Assembly (NCBI GenBank): GCA_022787565.1
Contig: JALFVN010000031.1
Location: forward strand, 1 to 43,387
Direction of reading: 5' to 3'
From: Clostridiales bacterium
GTDB taxonomy: Bacteria > Bacillota > Clostridia > Oscillospirales > Oscillospiraceae
Length of the DNA stretch: 43,387 nt
Made by a program: the position numbers and the translations under genes. How positions within the stretch are numbered: position 1 is the first letter of the stretch; each line of letters starts with the position of its first letter. The notes under the pieces are model-generated. The model worked only from the letters and a program-made list of their open reading frames with translations, was not told the DNA's origin and made no database searches. Positions 33,372-41,882 of the stretch are shown one piece after another.

Positions 33372-33722
33372 TCAGCCGTTGAGCCCAAAGCTGACAGCAA
33401 GGGCATTATCTACGGCGTTCATGGTGCTTTCGTCCAGACGGCCCATGCGCTCCCGGAGCCGGGATTTATCCAGCGTGCGGATTTGCTCCAGCAGGATCAC
33501 GCTGTCCCGGTTCAGGCCCACGCTGTGGCCGGACAGCTCAATGTGCGTCGGGAGCTTGGCTTTGCCGGTCTGACTGGTGATGGCGGCGGCGATGACGGTA
33601 GGACTGTGGCGATTGCCGGTGTCGTTTTGTACGATCAGCACCGGGCGCATACCGCCCTGCTCGCTGCCCACCACAGGGCTGAGATCGGCGTAATAGATGT
33701 CTCCCCGTTTGACCATGCTCAT
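33372..33722 (-). CDS. mazF: MazF/NdoA-type mRNA endoribonuclease, no antitoxin adjacent
   Basis: A 116-residue PemK/MazF toxin: [20 protein letters not shown], with the typical GDIYYADL and GSEQGG blocks, [37 protein letters not shown] and [17 protein letters not shown]. It is close to Bacillus NdoA, a UACAU-cutting RNase, with R and T active-site residues (RPVLIV, ITSQT). I start at MSMVKRGD (33722), behind GGAGTGAGAAAC. Toxins of this type usually follow a small antitoxin gene; the 95 bp upstream hold only a terminator, so the antitoxin is elsewhere or lost. Confidence 0.92.
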   Translation of the reverse strand: MSMVKRGDIYYADLSPVVGSEQGGMRPVLIVQNDTGNRHSPTVIAAAITSQTGKAKLPTHIELSGHSVGLNRDSVILLEQIRTLDKSRLRERMGRLDESTMNAVDNALAVSFGLNG

Positions 33723-33808
33723 GTTTCTCACTCCGGTAAAATAATGTCGCGCCCAATACATAATATGTAGGACAGTGACTATTCTCCCCCCGGCAGGCAG
33801 AAATTATA

Positions 33809-33853
33809 CATCCTCCCATCGAAGCCGGGAAAAGCAGCTTTGATGGGAGGATG
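33809..33853 (-). terminator. Terminator of the SGNH gene
   Basis: A 17-bp stem with one G-T pair (33809-33825/33837-33853, arms around CATCCTCCCATC) begins 4 bp after the SGNH stop on the minus strand, followed by TATAATTTC. Confidence 0.8.
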
Positions 33854-33856
33854 ATA

Positions 33857-34693
33857 TCAGTTCAGTGCATGGGTCCTGAGCCAGCTCATCACGGCGCTGA
33901 GGCCGGTGCCGCTGAGGCCCTTGCCGTCGGAATCGGCGTACTGGCCGATCAGCTTGCCCTCGGCGGTCAGGTTATAGGCAATATCGGCGTACCATGCGCC
34001 GGTGTCGATGCAGATCTGCTGGATCCAGCCGTTAATCTGTTCCGCACCGGCACTGTCCAGCCCGTCTGCGCCGGTATAGGCGTCGGTGACGGGGAAAACG
34101 GAGCAGCAGATCACCCTGGTTTCGGGGCTTGCGTCCAGCACACCGCGGACCAGATTCTCGTAGCCGGAAATAAAGTCCTCCTGACTTATGCCCACTGCGC
34201 CGTCACTGCCGATAGCCAGAATGAGCACAGAGGGCTTGGCTACCATGGCGGCGTTTGCCGGGCTGATGGCGGAGCCGTCGCCGGGATAGACGATGGTCCA
34301 GCCGGAAATATCGGACATGGAAAGACCGCTGCTGCCTACCCAGACCTGTCCGGCGGTCAGGCCGGAGGTCTTGAGGGAGCTGAGAGAGCTGTCCGCCAGG
34401 AAGGTGAGGGAGTCAATATAGCCCTGCCCGGCGTCGGTGCTGCCGGGGAGCGTCTTGAGAGAGCCGTCGGAGACCGTAGCGAGGCTTCCGCTGCCGGTGA
34501 CCCCGGCGTCGATCCCGCTCTTATCATTTTTGCTGCCGGAAGAAGCAGAGGAGAGCACCATCACAGGGCGCTCCCGTTCCCCGGCGTATCTGCCGATGGC
34601 GGCGAAAAAGAAACCGATCAGCAGCGCAAGAATACACACGGCAATCCCCGCTGCCCAGAGCAGATCTTTCAGTCCGGATAATTTATTCGTCAT
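33857..34693 (-). CDS. Membrane-anchored SGNH-like protein, catalytic site degenerate
   Basis: A 278-residue protein with one N-terminal membrane helix (residues 11-34) and an extracytoplasmic SGNH-hydrolase-type domain. The block-I position reads YIDSLTFLADSSLSSLKT, where active members have (F/I)GDS; the Ser is kept but the Gly is Ala. The end reads DSDGKGLSGTGLSAVMSWLR, while active members have D-G-x-H-L; the catalytic His is replaced. SVFPVTDAYTGADGL fits the middle of the fold. I infer a non-hydrolytic, perhaps binding, relative. A gene for an EF-G-like protein lies upstream on the same strand, after a terminator. Confidence 0.75.
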   Translation of the reverse strand: MTNKLSGLKDLLWAAGIAVCILALLIGFFFAAIGRYAGERERPVMVLSSASSGSKNDKSGIDAGVTGSGSLATVSDGSLKTLPGSTDAGQGYIDSLTFLADSSLSSLKTSGLTAGQVWVGSSGLSMSDISGWTIVYPGDGSAISPANAAMVAKPSVLILAIGSDGAVGISQEDFISGYENLVRGVLDASPETRVICCSVFPVTDAYTGADGLDSAGAEQINGWIQQICIDTGAWYADIAYNLTAEGKLIGQYADSDGKGLSGTGLSAVMSWLRTHALN

Positions 34694-34719
34694 AACTTAT
34701 TCACTCTTACTTTTCACTG

Positions 34720-34751
34720 AAAAAACACGGCGGGGCAAGACGCCCCGCCGT
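34720..34751 (-). terminator. Terminator of the EF-G-like gene
   Basis: ACGGCGGGGC/GCCCCGCCGT (34727-34736/34742-34751) with TGTTTTTT on the minus strand right behind, 13 bp after the stop. Confidence 0.9.
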
Positions 34752-34764
34752 ATTATGTGTATGA

Positions 34765-36780
34765 TTATTCGGCCTCGGCCAGAGCCTTTGCCTCTTCAAT
34801 GACCTTCTGCTGCACGTTGCCGGGGGCTTCCTCGTAACGCACGAACTTGCAGGTGAAGGAGCCGGAGCCCTGCGTCATGGAGCGCAGGTCGATGGTATAG
34901 GTGGTCATCTCGGCCATGGGAACCTCGGCCTCGATGGTGGTCATGCCGTCGTCGGCGGGCATGGAGCCCATCATGGTGCCGCGGCGCTTGGAGTTGATGT
35001 CGCCGATGATGGCGCCCTGGTACTCGTCGGGAATGGTGACAAAGAGCTGGCCGATAGGCTCAAGGATGGTGGGCTTGGCCTTGGGGATGCCGTCCTGGTA
35101 TGCCAGACGGGCGGCAGTCTGGAAAGCCATATCGTTGGAGTCCACAGGGTGGTAGGAGCCGTCGTACAGGGTGGCCTTCAGGCCCACCAGCGGGTAGCCC
35201 GCCAGTACGCCCTTCTGCACGGCGTTGCGCAGACCCTTTTCCACGGAGGGGAAGAAGTTTTTGGGCACGGAGCCGCCGAAGACCTCCTCGGCGAAGATCA
35301 TGTCGTCCTGCTCCTCCTGGGGCTCGAAGCGGATCCACACGTCACCGAACTGACCGGAACCGCCGGACTGCTTCTTGTGGCGGCCGTGAGCTTCCACCTT
35401 GGACTTGATCTTTTCACGGTAAGCAACGCGGGCGGGGTACAGCTCGGTGTCCACGTTGTAGAGAGATTTCAGCTTGGAGCAGAGCACGCCGATCTGGATG
35501 TCGCCTGCGCCGGAGATGACCATCTGGTGGGTCTCGGCGTTGTTGACCAGCGTGAAGGAGATGTCCTCCTCGTTGAGCTTTGCCAGACCTGCGGCAACCT
35601 TGTCGTCCTGACCCTTGGTCTTGGGAGCGATGGCCATGGAGTAGCAGGGTTCGGGGATCTCGATGGCGGGCAGCTCCACATCGTCCTTGCCGTCTACCAC
35701 CACGTCGCCGGTCTTCCAGTCCATCTTGCCGATGGCCACGATATCGCCGCAGACGGCCTCGGTGACCTCGGTGCTCTTCTTGCCGCACATGGTGTACATA
35801 CGGCCCAGCTTGTCGGTGCTGGAGGCGCGGCAGTTGCGCAGGGACATGCCAGCGGTGACCTTACCGGCCAGAACCTTGATGAAGCTGTATTTGCCGAACT
35901 TGTCGGAAACGGTCTTGAATACGAAGCCCAGTGCGGGGCCTGCCTTGGCCTCAGGGGCGGGGCAGTAATCGGCGATGCCCTGGAGCATGGCGGCGGTGCC
36001 AACGTTGGTCATAGCGTCGCTGGCGAAAACGGGAACCACGGAGCGCTCCTTCACGCCAACCTTCAGGCCCTCAACGATGTCGGCCTCGTTCAGCTCCATG
36101 GTGTCAAAGAATTTCTCCATCAGTTCCTCGGTGGCGCCTGCGGCAGCTTCCATCAGCTCAGCGCGCAGCTCCTCCACCCGGTCTGCGTCGGCGGCAGCCA
36201 CGGGGCCCTTTTCAAACTTGGAGCCAACGGTCTTGTAGGCCACGTTGTGCACCAGGTCGATGACGCCGGAGCCATCGGAAGAGGGAATGGTCACGGGGCA
36301 GACGATGCTGCCGTACTTGCCCTTCAGGGTGTTCAGGGCCTTGAAGTAGTCACCGTGCTCTTCCTTGCACTTGGAGATGCAGAACATGACAGGCAGACCT
36401 GCGTTTTTCAGGTACTTCCAGGAGCGCTGTGCGCCAACGGCCACGCCCTCGCCGGTATCCTTGGCGGAGCAGAGAATGACGCCGGCTTCCACGGCGCGCA
36501 GGGAGCAGAGAACGTCGCCTGCAAAGTCAAAAAAGCCAGGGCAGTCCAGAACGTTGATCTTGCAGCCGGCGAAGTTCACCGGAGCCACGGAGGTGGCGAT
36601 GGTGATCTGGCGGGCGATCTCTTCGGGGTCGTAATCGCAGACGGTGTTGCCGTCGCTGACCTTGCCTAGACGGTCGACAGCGCCGGTGATGTACAGCATG
36701 CTTTCGGCCAGACTGGTCTTACCGGTGTTGCCGTGACCCAGCAGGGCAATGTTGCGGATGTTTTTGGTTTCGTAGCTCAT
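34765..36780 (-). CDS. EF-G paralogue (EF-G2-type translational GTPase) with altered G4
   Basis: A 671-residue GTPase with EF-G domain order: G domain (about 1-260), domain II (LAGKVTAGMSLRNCRASSTD), domains III-V with GAGDIQIGVLCSKLK, RHKKQSGGSGQFGDVWI and the C-terminal VPMAEMTTYTIDLRSMTQGS. G1 GHGNTGKTS, G2 EIARQITIATS and G3 DCPGFFDF are kept. The guanine-specificity motif NKxD is replaced by ISKCKEE, as partly seen in EF-G2-like paralogues. The intact house-keeping fusA would be elsewhere. The start at MSYETKNIRN has GAGAGGA in front. Function may be in translation under stress or unknown. Confidence 0.9.
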   Translation of the reverse strand: MSYETKNIRNIALLGHGNTGKTSLAESMLYITGAVDRLGKVSDGNTVCDYDPEEIARQITIATSVAPVNFAGCKINVLDCPGFFDFAGDVLCSLRAVEAGVILCSAKDTGEGVAVGAQRSWKYLKNAGLPVMFCISKCKEEHGDYFKALNTLKGKYGSIVCPVTIPSSDGSGVIDLVHNVAYKTVGSKFEKGPVAAADADRVEELRAELMEAAAGATEELMEKFFDTMELNEADIVEGLKVGVKERSVVPVFASDAMTNVGTAAMLQGIADYCPAPEAKAGPALGFVFKTVSDKFGKYSFIKVLAGKVTAGMSLRNCRASSTDKLGRMYTMCGKKSTEVTEAVCGDIVAIGKMDWKTGDVVVDGKDDVELPAIEIPEPCYSMAIAPKTKGQDDKVAAGLAKLNEEDISFTLVNNAETHQMVISGAGDIQIGVLCSKLKSLYNVDTELYPARVAYREKIKSKVEAHGRHKKQSGGSGQFGDVWIRFEPQEEQDDMIFAEEVFGGSVPKNFFPSVEKGLRNAVQKGVLAGYPLVGLKATLYDGSYHPVDSNDMAFQTAARLAYQDGIPKAKPTILEPIGQLFVTIPDEYQGAIIGDINSKRRGTMMGSMPADDGMTTIEAEVPMAEMTTYTIDLRSMTQGSGSFTCKFVRYEEAPGNVQQKVIEEAKALAEAE

Positions 36781-36920
36781 GTGTTGCTTCCTCTCTGTCA
36801 AAGTATATGTGAAAAGAAAAATTCTTTTTCGTCAAACAACAATCAATTTATTATACACTAATTGCCGGTATTTTGGCAACAGTTATTTTCATCTCCTCCC
36901 GCAGTCCTCAAAAGTCCGCG

Positions 36921-37009
36921 GTCATCCCGAGCGAAGCGAAGGATCCCGTGCTGTTTCGCTTGGCGTACTGTTCACGGGATTCTTCGTCGCGTTGCTCCTC
37001 AGAATGACA
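36921..37009. repeat. TCATCCTGAG-type repeat, copy 3
   Basis: Starts GTCATCCCGAGCGAAGCG, has GGATCCCG and ACGGGATTCTTC inner arms, ends CTCAGAATGACA. Member of the family at 23894. Confidence 0.85.
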
Positions 37010-37024
37010 GAAAGGGAAAATACA

Positions 37025-37145
37025 TGTCATCCTGAGCGAAGCGAAGGATCCCGTTGTCAGATCCTCTGGGCTTCGATTTGGCAAGCAATGGGCTGAGGCG
37101 TTCTAACCACGGGATTCTTCACCGCGTTGCTCCTCAGAATGACAG
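37025..37145. repeat. TCATCCTGAG-type repeat, copy 4
   Basis: Starts TGTCATCCTGAGCGAAGCG and ends CTCCTCAGAATGACAG, with a longer centre than the other copies (about 40 bp more). In the same orientation as copy 3. Confidence 0.85.
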
Positions 37146-37172
37146 GCGGTTTTCGGGGCGTGAGAGACGATC

Positions 37173-39809
37173 TCAGGCTTTCAGAATAAAGCTCAGCAGA
37201 ACTTCCGGAATCAACCACAGCACCATATACCAGAACAAAAAGCCCACGCCGATGCTTCCGGCGCCTACCAGCTTGACAAACACAATCAGCATCCCCAGCA
37301 GGGCGCAGAGCAGCGTCAGCAGCAGATTCATGCGGATGGTGACATACATGCTCCGTCCGGTGTCGGCCATGTGGGTCAGGGGGCCCAGACCCTCCCGGCA
37401 GACCACGGCGGCCACCTTGCTGTCCTCAGAGGGGACGGCTTCGCTCATTTTGAAACGCTCCACATAGGGCGGGAAGTCGTAGCCATCGGTGGCCACGTCA
37501 AAGCAGCCGCGGAGCATCTCCGGGGTGGCGTTGAAGTCCCGCAGGGCAAAGATCGGGTGGCGGTTGGAGCGCATCAGGTTCACCAGCGCTTTGCGGACCT
37601 TGGGATCGGCAGTGTATTTCATGTTGAAGATGCCGTAGAGGATCCCGTCCACGGCCAGCAGAATCGAGGTACGGCCCACCAGCCGGAAGGGTACCCGCAC
37701 GTTCATCAGCTGCATCAGGTCGCTGCTGCCGCAGAGAATGACGGAGCTGTCGATAATGCCCTTCATTCCGCCGCCGGGCAGGTATTCAAAGTTTTCGATC
37801 TTGCGGAGGGAACAGCCGTTTTTCTCCATCAGATCGGCAAAGCAACTGGCCACGCCGCAGCCGGAGGCGGTGAGCATACTCCCGGCGTAGGAGATGATCC
37901 GCTCGGGCTTGGCATCGGCAAATATACGCACGCCCTCCAGCTCCACGGTGCCCTCGGGGAACAGATCCCGGTCGGTGACGATCAGGTTTTTGCTCTGCCC
38001 GATGTCGCAGAGACCGGACCAGCCGGCAATCCCTGCCCCGCTGGAAAAAATGCGCACCGAGCCGGTAAAGAAGGGCAGGGCGAAGCAGAGCAGAGCACCG
38101 ACAGGCACGGCAGGGCAGAACACTGCCGAAAGAATGAAAGCCAGATCGGTGTAATTTTTCTTTACAATGGCAATGATCAAGGTGAAGAACAGCGCCAGGA
38201 TCATCAGGGGAACAGATATTTTGCGGTAAAGCTCCTCGTCGGGGGCGGCCTCCTCAGCCCGGCGCACAAAGCCCTTGGACGAGCGCAGGGATTTGAGAAG
38301 GGTGATCTCGCCCTTGTTGATCCCGGTCTCCCCGCTGACGGCGTAGGCGTTCAGACCGATGGCTGGGACACGCAGGGCCTTGCGCAGACCCCGGCAGCTG
38401 AACAGGTTTGCCACAGATATGCCCACCAGAGACAGGGAGGAGATAAGACAAAGGGGCATGTGCGCCCCGGCAAAGTCGGTCACGCCGGTCAGCAGCGCGT
38501 CAAGGGAGGTGAGCAGACAGCTGAGCACCGCCATGGTCTCCGCGCCCGGGCGCAGGCGAACGGCGCTCATAATGCCGTTGGTGACCACGTCCAGACTGAG
38601 CAGCATGATGCACAGCTGCAGCCCCATACAGAACAGTCCTGCCACCCGGTAATTTTTCAGCAGTCCGGTCACGGGCAGGCCCAGAGAGAGCCAGGCCATG
38701 AACACCAGCAGCAGCAGACTGACCCGCAGCCGCAGGCGCATGGGCTTGATGAAGCTGCCGTAGTAGGCGGAGGCGGCCTTGGCCGTTACTTCCGGCCCTA
38801 AGTCCTCGTCATCCTCCTGAACGGTGGCGGAGCCGCTGGCTCCTCCCCGCAGCTTATACAGCAGGGAAGTGATGATGGAGAAAATATATTCCTTGAAGCT
38901 GGAGGGGAAAAAGTCCTCCTTGCTGTTGAACTCGGCGGTTTCGTTGATCTCCCGCTCGATGTCGTACTCGCCGTCGTCGGCGTAGTCCGCAGGCGTGGCG
39001 CCGTAGTCCCGGAAGCTGGCCGCAAACTCGTCGTCCTCGCTGCTGATCCGGCCGGAAGGCTCGACGTAGAGCTCTTCCTCCTCTTCGGGAGGGGGAGTCT
39101 CCCGGACAGCGGCGGCCGGGGCTTTCCGCTCCTTGCCCCGGGTTTTCTTTCCACCCCGCTTTTTGCGGAGGCGTCCCACAAATCCGGGCTCCGGGTCGGG
39201 CTCTTCCTGCTCATCTCCGTCGCGGTCGAACTGATCCGGGGCGTAGGTGGAAACGTATTCCGCCTTTTTGGGCGGCTCATAGTCCTCGTCGGGGCTGATG
39301 TCGGTTTCGCTGTCGCCGTACATCATCACGTCGGGCCCCTGCTTAAAGTCTTCCCTGGTCAGAAAACGGGGGTCAAACTCCGGCTCCTGATAGGGGGCGG
39401 ACTGCCCGGCATCCAGGTCGGAATAGTCGCCCCGGGCGAAAGCCTCCATATAGGCGCGGATCTCGTCCTCGCTGGGCAGGGAGCTCTTTCTCCCCGCCTC
39501 AGCCGCGGGAGACTCCCCGGAATCGGGAAGCTTCGTGTCAACAGGGGCAGACTCCTCCTGCTCCGGCATATCGGGCAGATCCCAGAAATGTTCAGCGTCG
39601 GGGATCGGCTGCGGCTTCGGCGTTTCCCGGCGGACAGGCTCCAACGGCTCTCCGGCTATGCGGAAAAAGTCGCCGTCCGGCTCCGGACCGGCCTGTGGGG
39701 CAGGGGAGGGGGCGGCAGGGCCGTCCGACTGGTATTCTGCCAAAATATCGTCCAGCGACAGATCTATATTCAATTCCGTCAGGTCAAGATCCTGCTCATA
39801 TCTGTCCAT
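37173..39809 (-). CDS. Pseudo P-type ATPase (P1B-like) with long acidic N-terminus
   Basis: An 878-residue protein. Residues 1-300 are low-complexity, acidic and proline-rich, with one basic patch (RLRKKRGGKKTRGKERK, 213-229). After a helix at 305-320 come four membrane segments (about 363-470), an insertion domain, two more segments (533-583) holding SAVFCPAVPVGALL in place of the transmembrane CPC motif, a soluble P/N-like domain and two last helices (827-877). The order equals a heavy-metal P1B ATPase, but DKTGT is DRDLF (613-617), TGDN is LRDFN, and GDGxND is GPLTHMAD (809-816). The enzyme could not form the aspartyl phosphate normally. Function unknown; perhaps a scaffold or sensor. rlmB lies 103 bp upstream. 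Confidence 0.75.
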   Translation of the reverse strand: MDRYEQDLDLTELNIDLSLDDILAEYQSDGPAAPSPAPQAGPEPDGDFFRIAGEPLEPVRRETPKPQPIPDAEHFWDLPDMPEQEESAPVDTKLPDSGESPAAEAGRKSSLPSEDEIRAYMEAFARGDYSDLDAGQSAPYQEPEFDPRFLTREDFKQGPDVMMYGDSETDISPDEDYEPPKKAEYVSTYAPDQFDRDGDEQEEPDPEPGFVGRLRKKRGGKKTRGKERKAPAAAVRETPPPEEEEELYVEPSGRISSEDDEFAASFRDYGATPADYADDGEYDIEREINETAEFNSKEDFFPSSFKEYIFSIITSLLYKLRGGASGSATVQEDDEDLGPEVTAKAASAYYGSFIKPMRLRLRVSLLLLVFMAWLSLGLPVTGLLKNYRVAGLFCMGLQLCIMLLSLDVVTNGIMSAVRLRPGAETMAVLSCLLTSLDALLTGVTDFAGAHMPLCLISSLSLVGISVANLFSCRGLRKALRVPAIGLNAYAVSGETGINKGEITLLKSLRSSKGFVRRAEEAAPDEELYRKISVPLMILALFFTLIIAIVKKNYTDLAFILSAVFCPAVPVGALLCFALPFFTGSVRIFSSGAGIAGWSGLCDIGQSKNLIVTDRDLFPEGTVELEGVRIFADAKPERIISYAGSMLTASGCGVASCFADLMEKNGCSLRKIENFEYLPGGGMKGIIDSSVILCGSSDLMQLMNVRVPFRLVGRTSILLAVDGILYGIFNMKYTADPKVRKALVNLMRSNRHPIFALRDFNATPEMLRGCFDVATDGYDFPPYVERFKMSEAVPSEDSKVAAVVCREGLGPLTHMADTGRSMYVTIRMNLLLTLLCALLGMLIVFVKLVGAGSIGVGFLFWYMVLWLIPEVLLSFILKA

Positions 39810-39912
39810 AAAATTTCAAACCTTTATCTTTGTATGGTGTGCGGTCGATCCGGGAATCGTAAAATCGGCCGCAATGCGCAGAAGGAAAAGGCGGCTTTGG
39901 GGCCTTGTCGGG

Positions 39913-40665
39913 TCAAATGCTCCGCTGCCTCAGCACCTCGTACATGACGATTGCGGCAGCGGCGGAGGCGTTCAGGGAGCTGACCTGCCCTTTCATGGGC
40001 AGGCTGACGATAAAATCGCAGCTCTCCCGCACAAGACGGCCCATGCCGTCTCCCTCGGAGCCGATGACCAGGGCCATGCTGCCGGTGAAATCCGTGTTCC
40101 ACAGGCCGCTCTGCCCGTCGGCGGCGGTGCCGTAGATCCACAGGCCGCGGTCCTTCAGCTCTTTGATGGCGGCGGGGATGTTGGGCACTCTGGCAATGGC
40201 CATGTGCTCGGCGGCGCCGGCGGAGGCCTTGTCCACAATGGCGGTCAGCCCGGCGCTGCGGCGCTTGGGGATGATGACCCCGTGGGCGCCGGCACACTCG
40301 GCGCTGCGGATGATGGCGCCCAGATTGTGGGGGTCGCTGATCTCGTCACAGACGATGATGAAGGGCTTCTCGTCCCGCTCTTCGGCAAGGGCGAAAATGT
40401 CGTCCACACTGCAGTACTCCCGCACGGCGCAGAGGGCGATGACCCCCTGGTGGGCATGGGTCTGGCTCATGAAGTCCAGCTTTTTCCGGTCACTCTCCAC
40501 CACAACGATGCCCTTTTCCCGGGCTTTGGAGGCAATGTGGCCCAGGGTCTTGTCCACGTCGCCTCTGGCGATGAATATTTTATCGATGGCGCGCCCGGCC
40601 CGCAGGGCCTCGATCACGGCGTTGCGCCCCTCGATGATTTCGTTTTTTATCTCATTATCCGGCAT
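39913..40665 (-). CDS. rlmB: 23S rRNA (guanosine-2'-O)-methyltransferase, RlmB/TrmH family
   Basis: A 250-residue SPOUT methyltransferase. The N-terminal substrate-binding domain (EIIEGRNAVIEALRAGRAID) leads to the knotted catalytic domain with motif 1 ISDPHNLGAIIRSAECAGAHG, given here in two parts as DPHNLGAIIRSAE and CAGAHG, motif 2 ALVIGSEGDGMGR and motif 3 IVSLPMKGQVSSLNASAAAA (split at the knot). It would methylate G2251 of 23S rRNA or a related site. I start at MPDNEIKNE (40665), behind GGAGATTATT. The pseudo-ATPase gene follows on the same strand. Confidence 0.93.
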   Translation of the reverse strand: MPDNEIKNEIIEGRNAVIEALRAGRAIDKIFIARGDVDKTLGHIASKAREKGIVVVESDRKKLDFMSQTHAHQGVIALCAVREYCSVDDIFALAEERDEKPFIIVCDEISDPHNLGAIIRSAECAGAHGVIIPKRRSAGLTAIVDKASAGAAEHMAIARVPNIPAAIKELKDRGLWIYGTAADGQSGLWNTDFTGSMALVIGSEGDGMGRLVRESCDFIVSLPMKGQVSSLNASAAAAIVMYEVLRQRSI

Positions 40666-40857
40666 AATAATCTCCAAGCATAAACATACGTTTACCATAA
40701 TACCACAGCTTTACAAAAACATAAAGGATTATTTTCAGCCTTTACAATTTTTTCATAGACTTTGTATCCGAAAAAGGGTATAGTTACGTCAGAAGCAGCC
40801 GGCCCCACTGCCCGCTGCCCTTCTTCGTTATCGATCATACGGCGTTTTCATTTTTCC

Positions 40858-40950
40858 TGTCATCCTGAGCACCGGCGAAGGATCCCGTTTGCTTATCTGC
40901 AAGTGTCCTGTTTACGGGATTCTTCACCGCTTCACGGTTCAGAATGACAG
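40858..40950. repeat. TCATCCTGAG-type repeat, copy 5
   Basis: Starts TGTCATCCTGAGCACCG, inner arms GGATCCCGT and ACGGGATTCTTC, ends CAGAATGACAG. It lies 68 bp before the rhomboid-like gene. Confidence 0.85.
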
Positions 40951-41017
40951 CGTTTTGCAGGATGGAATGTCCTTGCTCTGCCCCCGCGCACAAACTTTAG
41001 CAACAGGAGCCAATGTT

Positions 41018-41848
41018 ATGAAAGACCCCATGAACTATGTAGAGCGTTTTTGCTACAAGCACCCCAATTTCGGCATCAGGAATCTGATGCTGTATATCAC
41101 CATCGGCAACGTGGCCTTCTGGATCCTGGGGGCCGTCAACCCTGTGCTGATGCGCTATCTGACCTTCTCCCCCTACCATATTCTCCACGGGCAGGTCTGG
41201 CGGCTGGTGACCTTCATGCTGTATCCGCCCAGCAGGGGGATATTTGCCTTCATCGCCTTCTATTTTTATTATTTGATCGGCAATACCCTGGAGCAGTACT
41301 GGGGCAAGGGGCAGTTCACCATCTACTTTTTCACCGGCGTGATTTTGACGGTGATCTACGGCTTCGCGGTGTATTTTATCAGCGGGATCAATCTTGAACT
41401 GACTGCCACATATATTTACCTCTCCATGTTCTTCTCCTTCGCTGTGCTGTACCCCAACATGCAGGTTCTGCTGTTTTTCTGCCTCCCCATCAAGATCAAG
41501 TATCTGGCCTATGCGGACGCGGCACTGTTTGTGGTGGCGCTGTTCACCACGCCTTTCCCCCTGAATATGCTGCCGCTGGTGGCCGTGCTGAACTTCTTCA
41601 TCTTCTGCGGCGGCCAGCTGTGGAGCCAGCGGCCCCGGAGAGACAGCAGGAACACGGTGAATTTCCGCCGGGAGTCCCGGAGAATACGGCGGGAGCAGGA
41701 GCAGCGGCTGTACAATCACAAATGCGCGGTCTGCGGCCGGACGGATACGGAGTTTCCGGAGCTTGAGTTCCGGTACTGCTCCCGCTGCCAGGGATACCAT
41801 TGCTTCTGCCAGGACCATATCAATAACCACATTCATTTTACGGAGTGA
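41018..41848 (+). CDS. Rhomboid-like membrane protein with C-terminal zinc ribbon, no catalytic Ser motif
   Basis: A 276-residue protein with about six membrane helices in the rhomboid order: first helix NLMLYITIGNVAFWILG, a WRLVTFMLYPPS amphipathic stretch typical of rhomboids, GNTLEQYWGKGQFTIYFFTG, then ATYIYLSMFFSFAVLYPNMQ, where active rhomboids have GxSG; no catalytic Ser or His is evident. The basic linker (RRESRRIRREQEQR) ends in a zinc ribbon, CAVCGRTDTEF ... CSRCQGYHCFCQDH (four Cys plus His). It resembles inactive iRhom/derlin-type proteins. I choose 41018, behind AGGAGC. Function unknown. Confidence 0.8.
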   Translation: MKDPMNYVERFCYKHPNFGIRNLMLYITIGNVAFWILGAVNPVLMRYLTFSPYHILHGQVWRLVTFMLYPPSRGIFAFIAFYFYYLIGNTLEQYWGKGQFTIYFFTGVILTVIYGFAVYFISGINLELTATYIYLSMFFSFAVLYPNMQVLLFFCLPIKIKYLAYADAALFVVALFTTPFPLNMLPLVAVLNFFIFCGGQLWSQRPRRDSRNTVNFRRESRRIRREQEQRLYNHKCAVCGRTDTEFPELEFRYCSRCQGYHCFCQDHINNHIHFTE

Positions 41849-41882
41849 AGCGCCGGAGTGGCTGCCAGTCTTAAAATCCAGC

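Larger units (their letters stand above)
36781..37172. other. Intergenic region filled by two palindromic repeats
   Basis: No gene is seen. It carries two copies of the TCATCCTGAG repeat (36921-37009 and 37025-37145) separated by 15 bp. The preceding 140 bp should contain the promoter of the leftward EF-G-like gene; TATAAT-like AT-rich sequence (TTATTATACACTAA) lies near 36847-36861. Confidence 0.5.

Noticed and set aside
36898-37096. Peptides containing HPERSEGS-like stretches in the palindromic repeats
   Set aside because: These are the known by-product of translating the TCATCCTGAG repeat, not genes.
35149-38801. Long plus-strand ORFs opposite the EF-G-like and pseudo-ATPase genes
   Set aside because: Shadows caused by GC-rich third positions; no recognisable domains.
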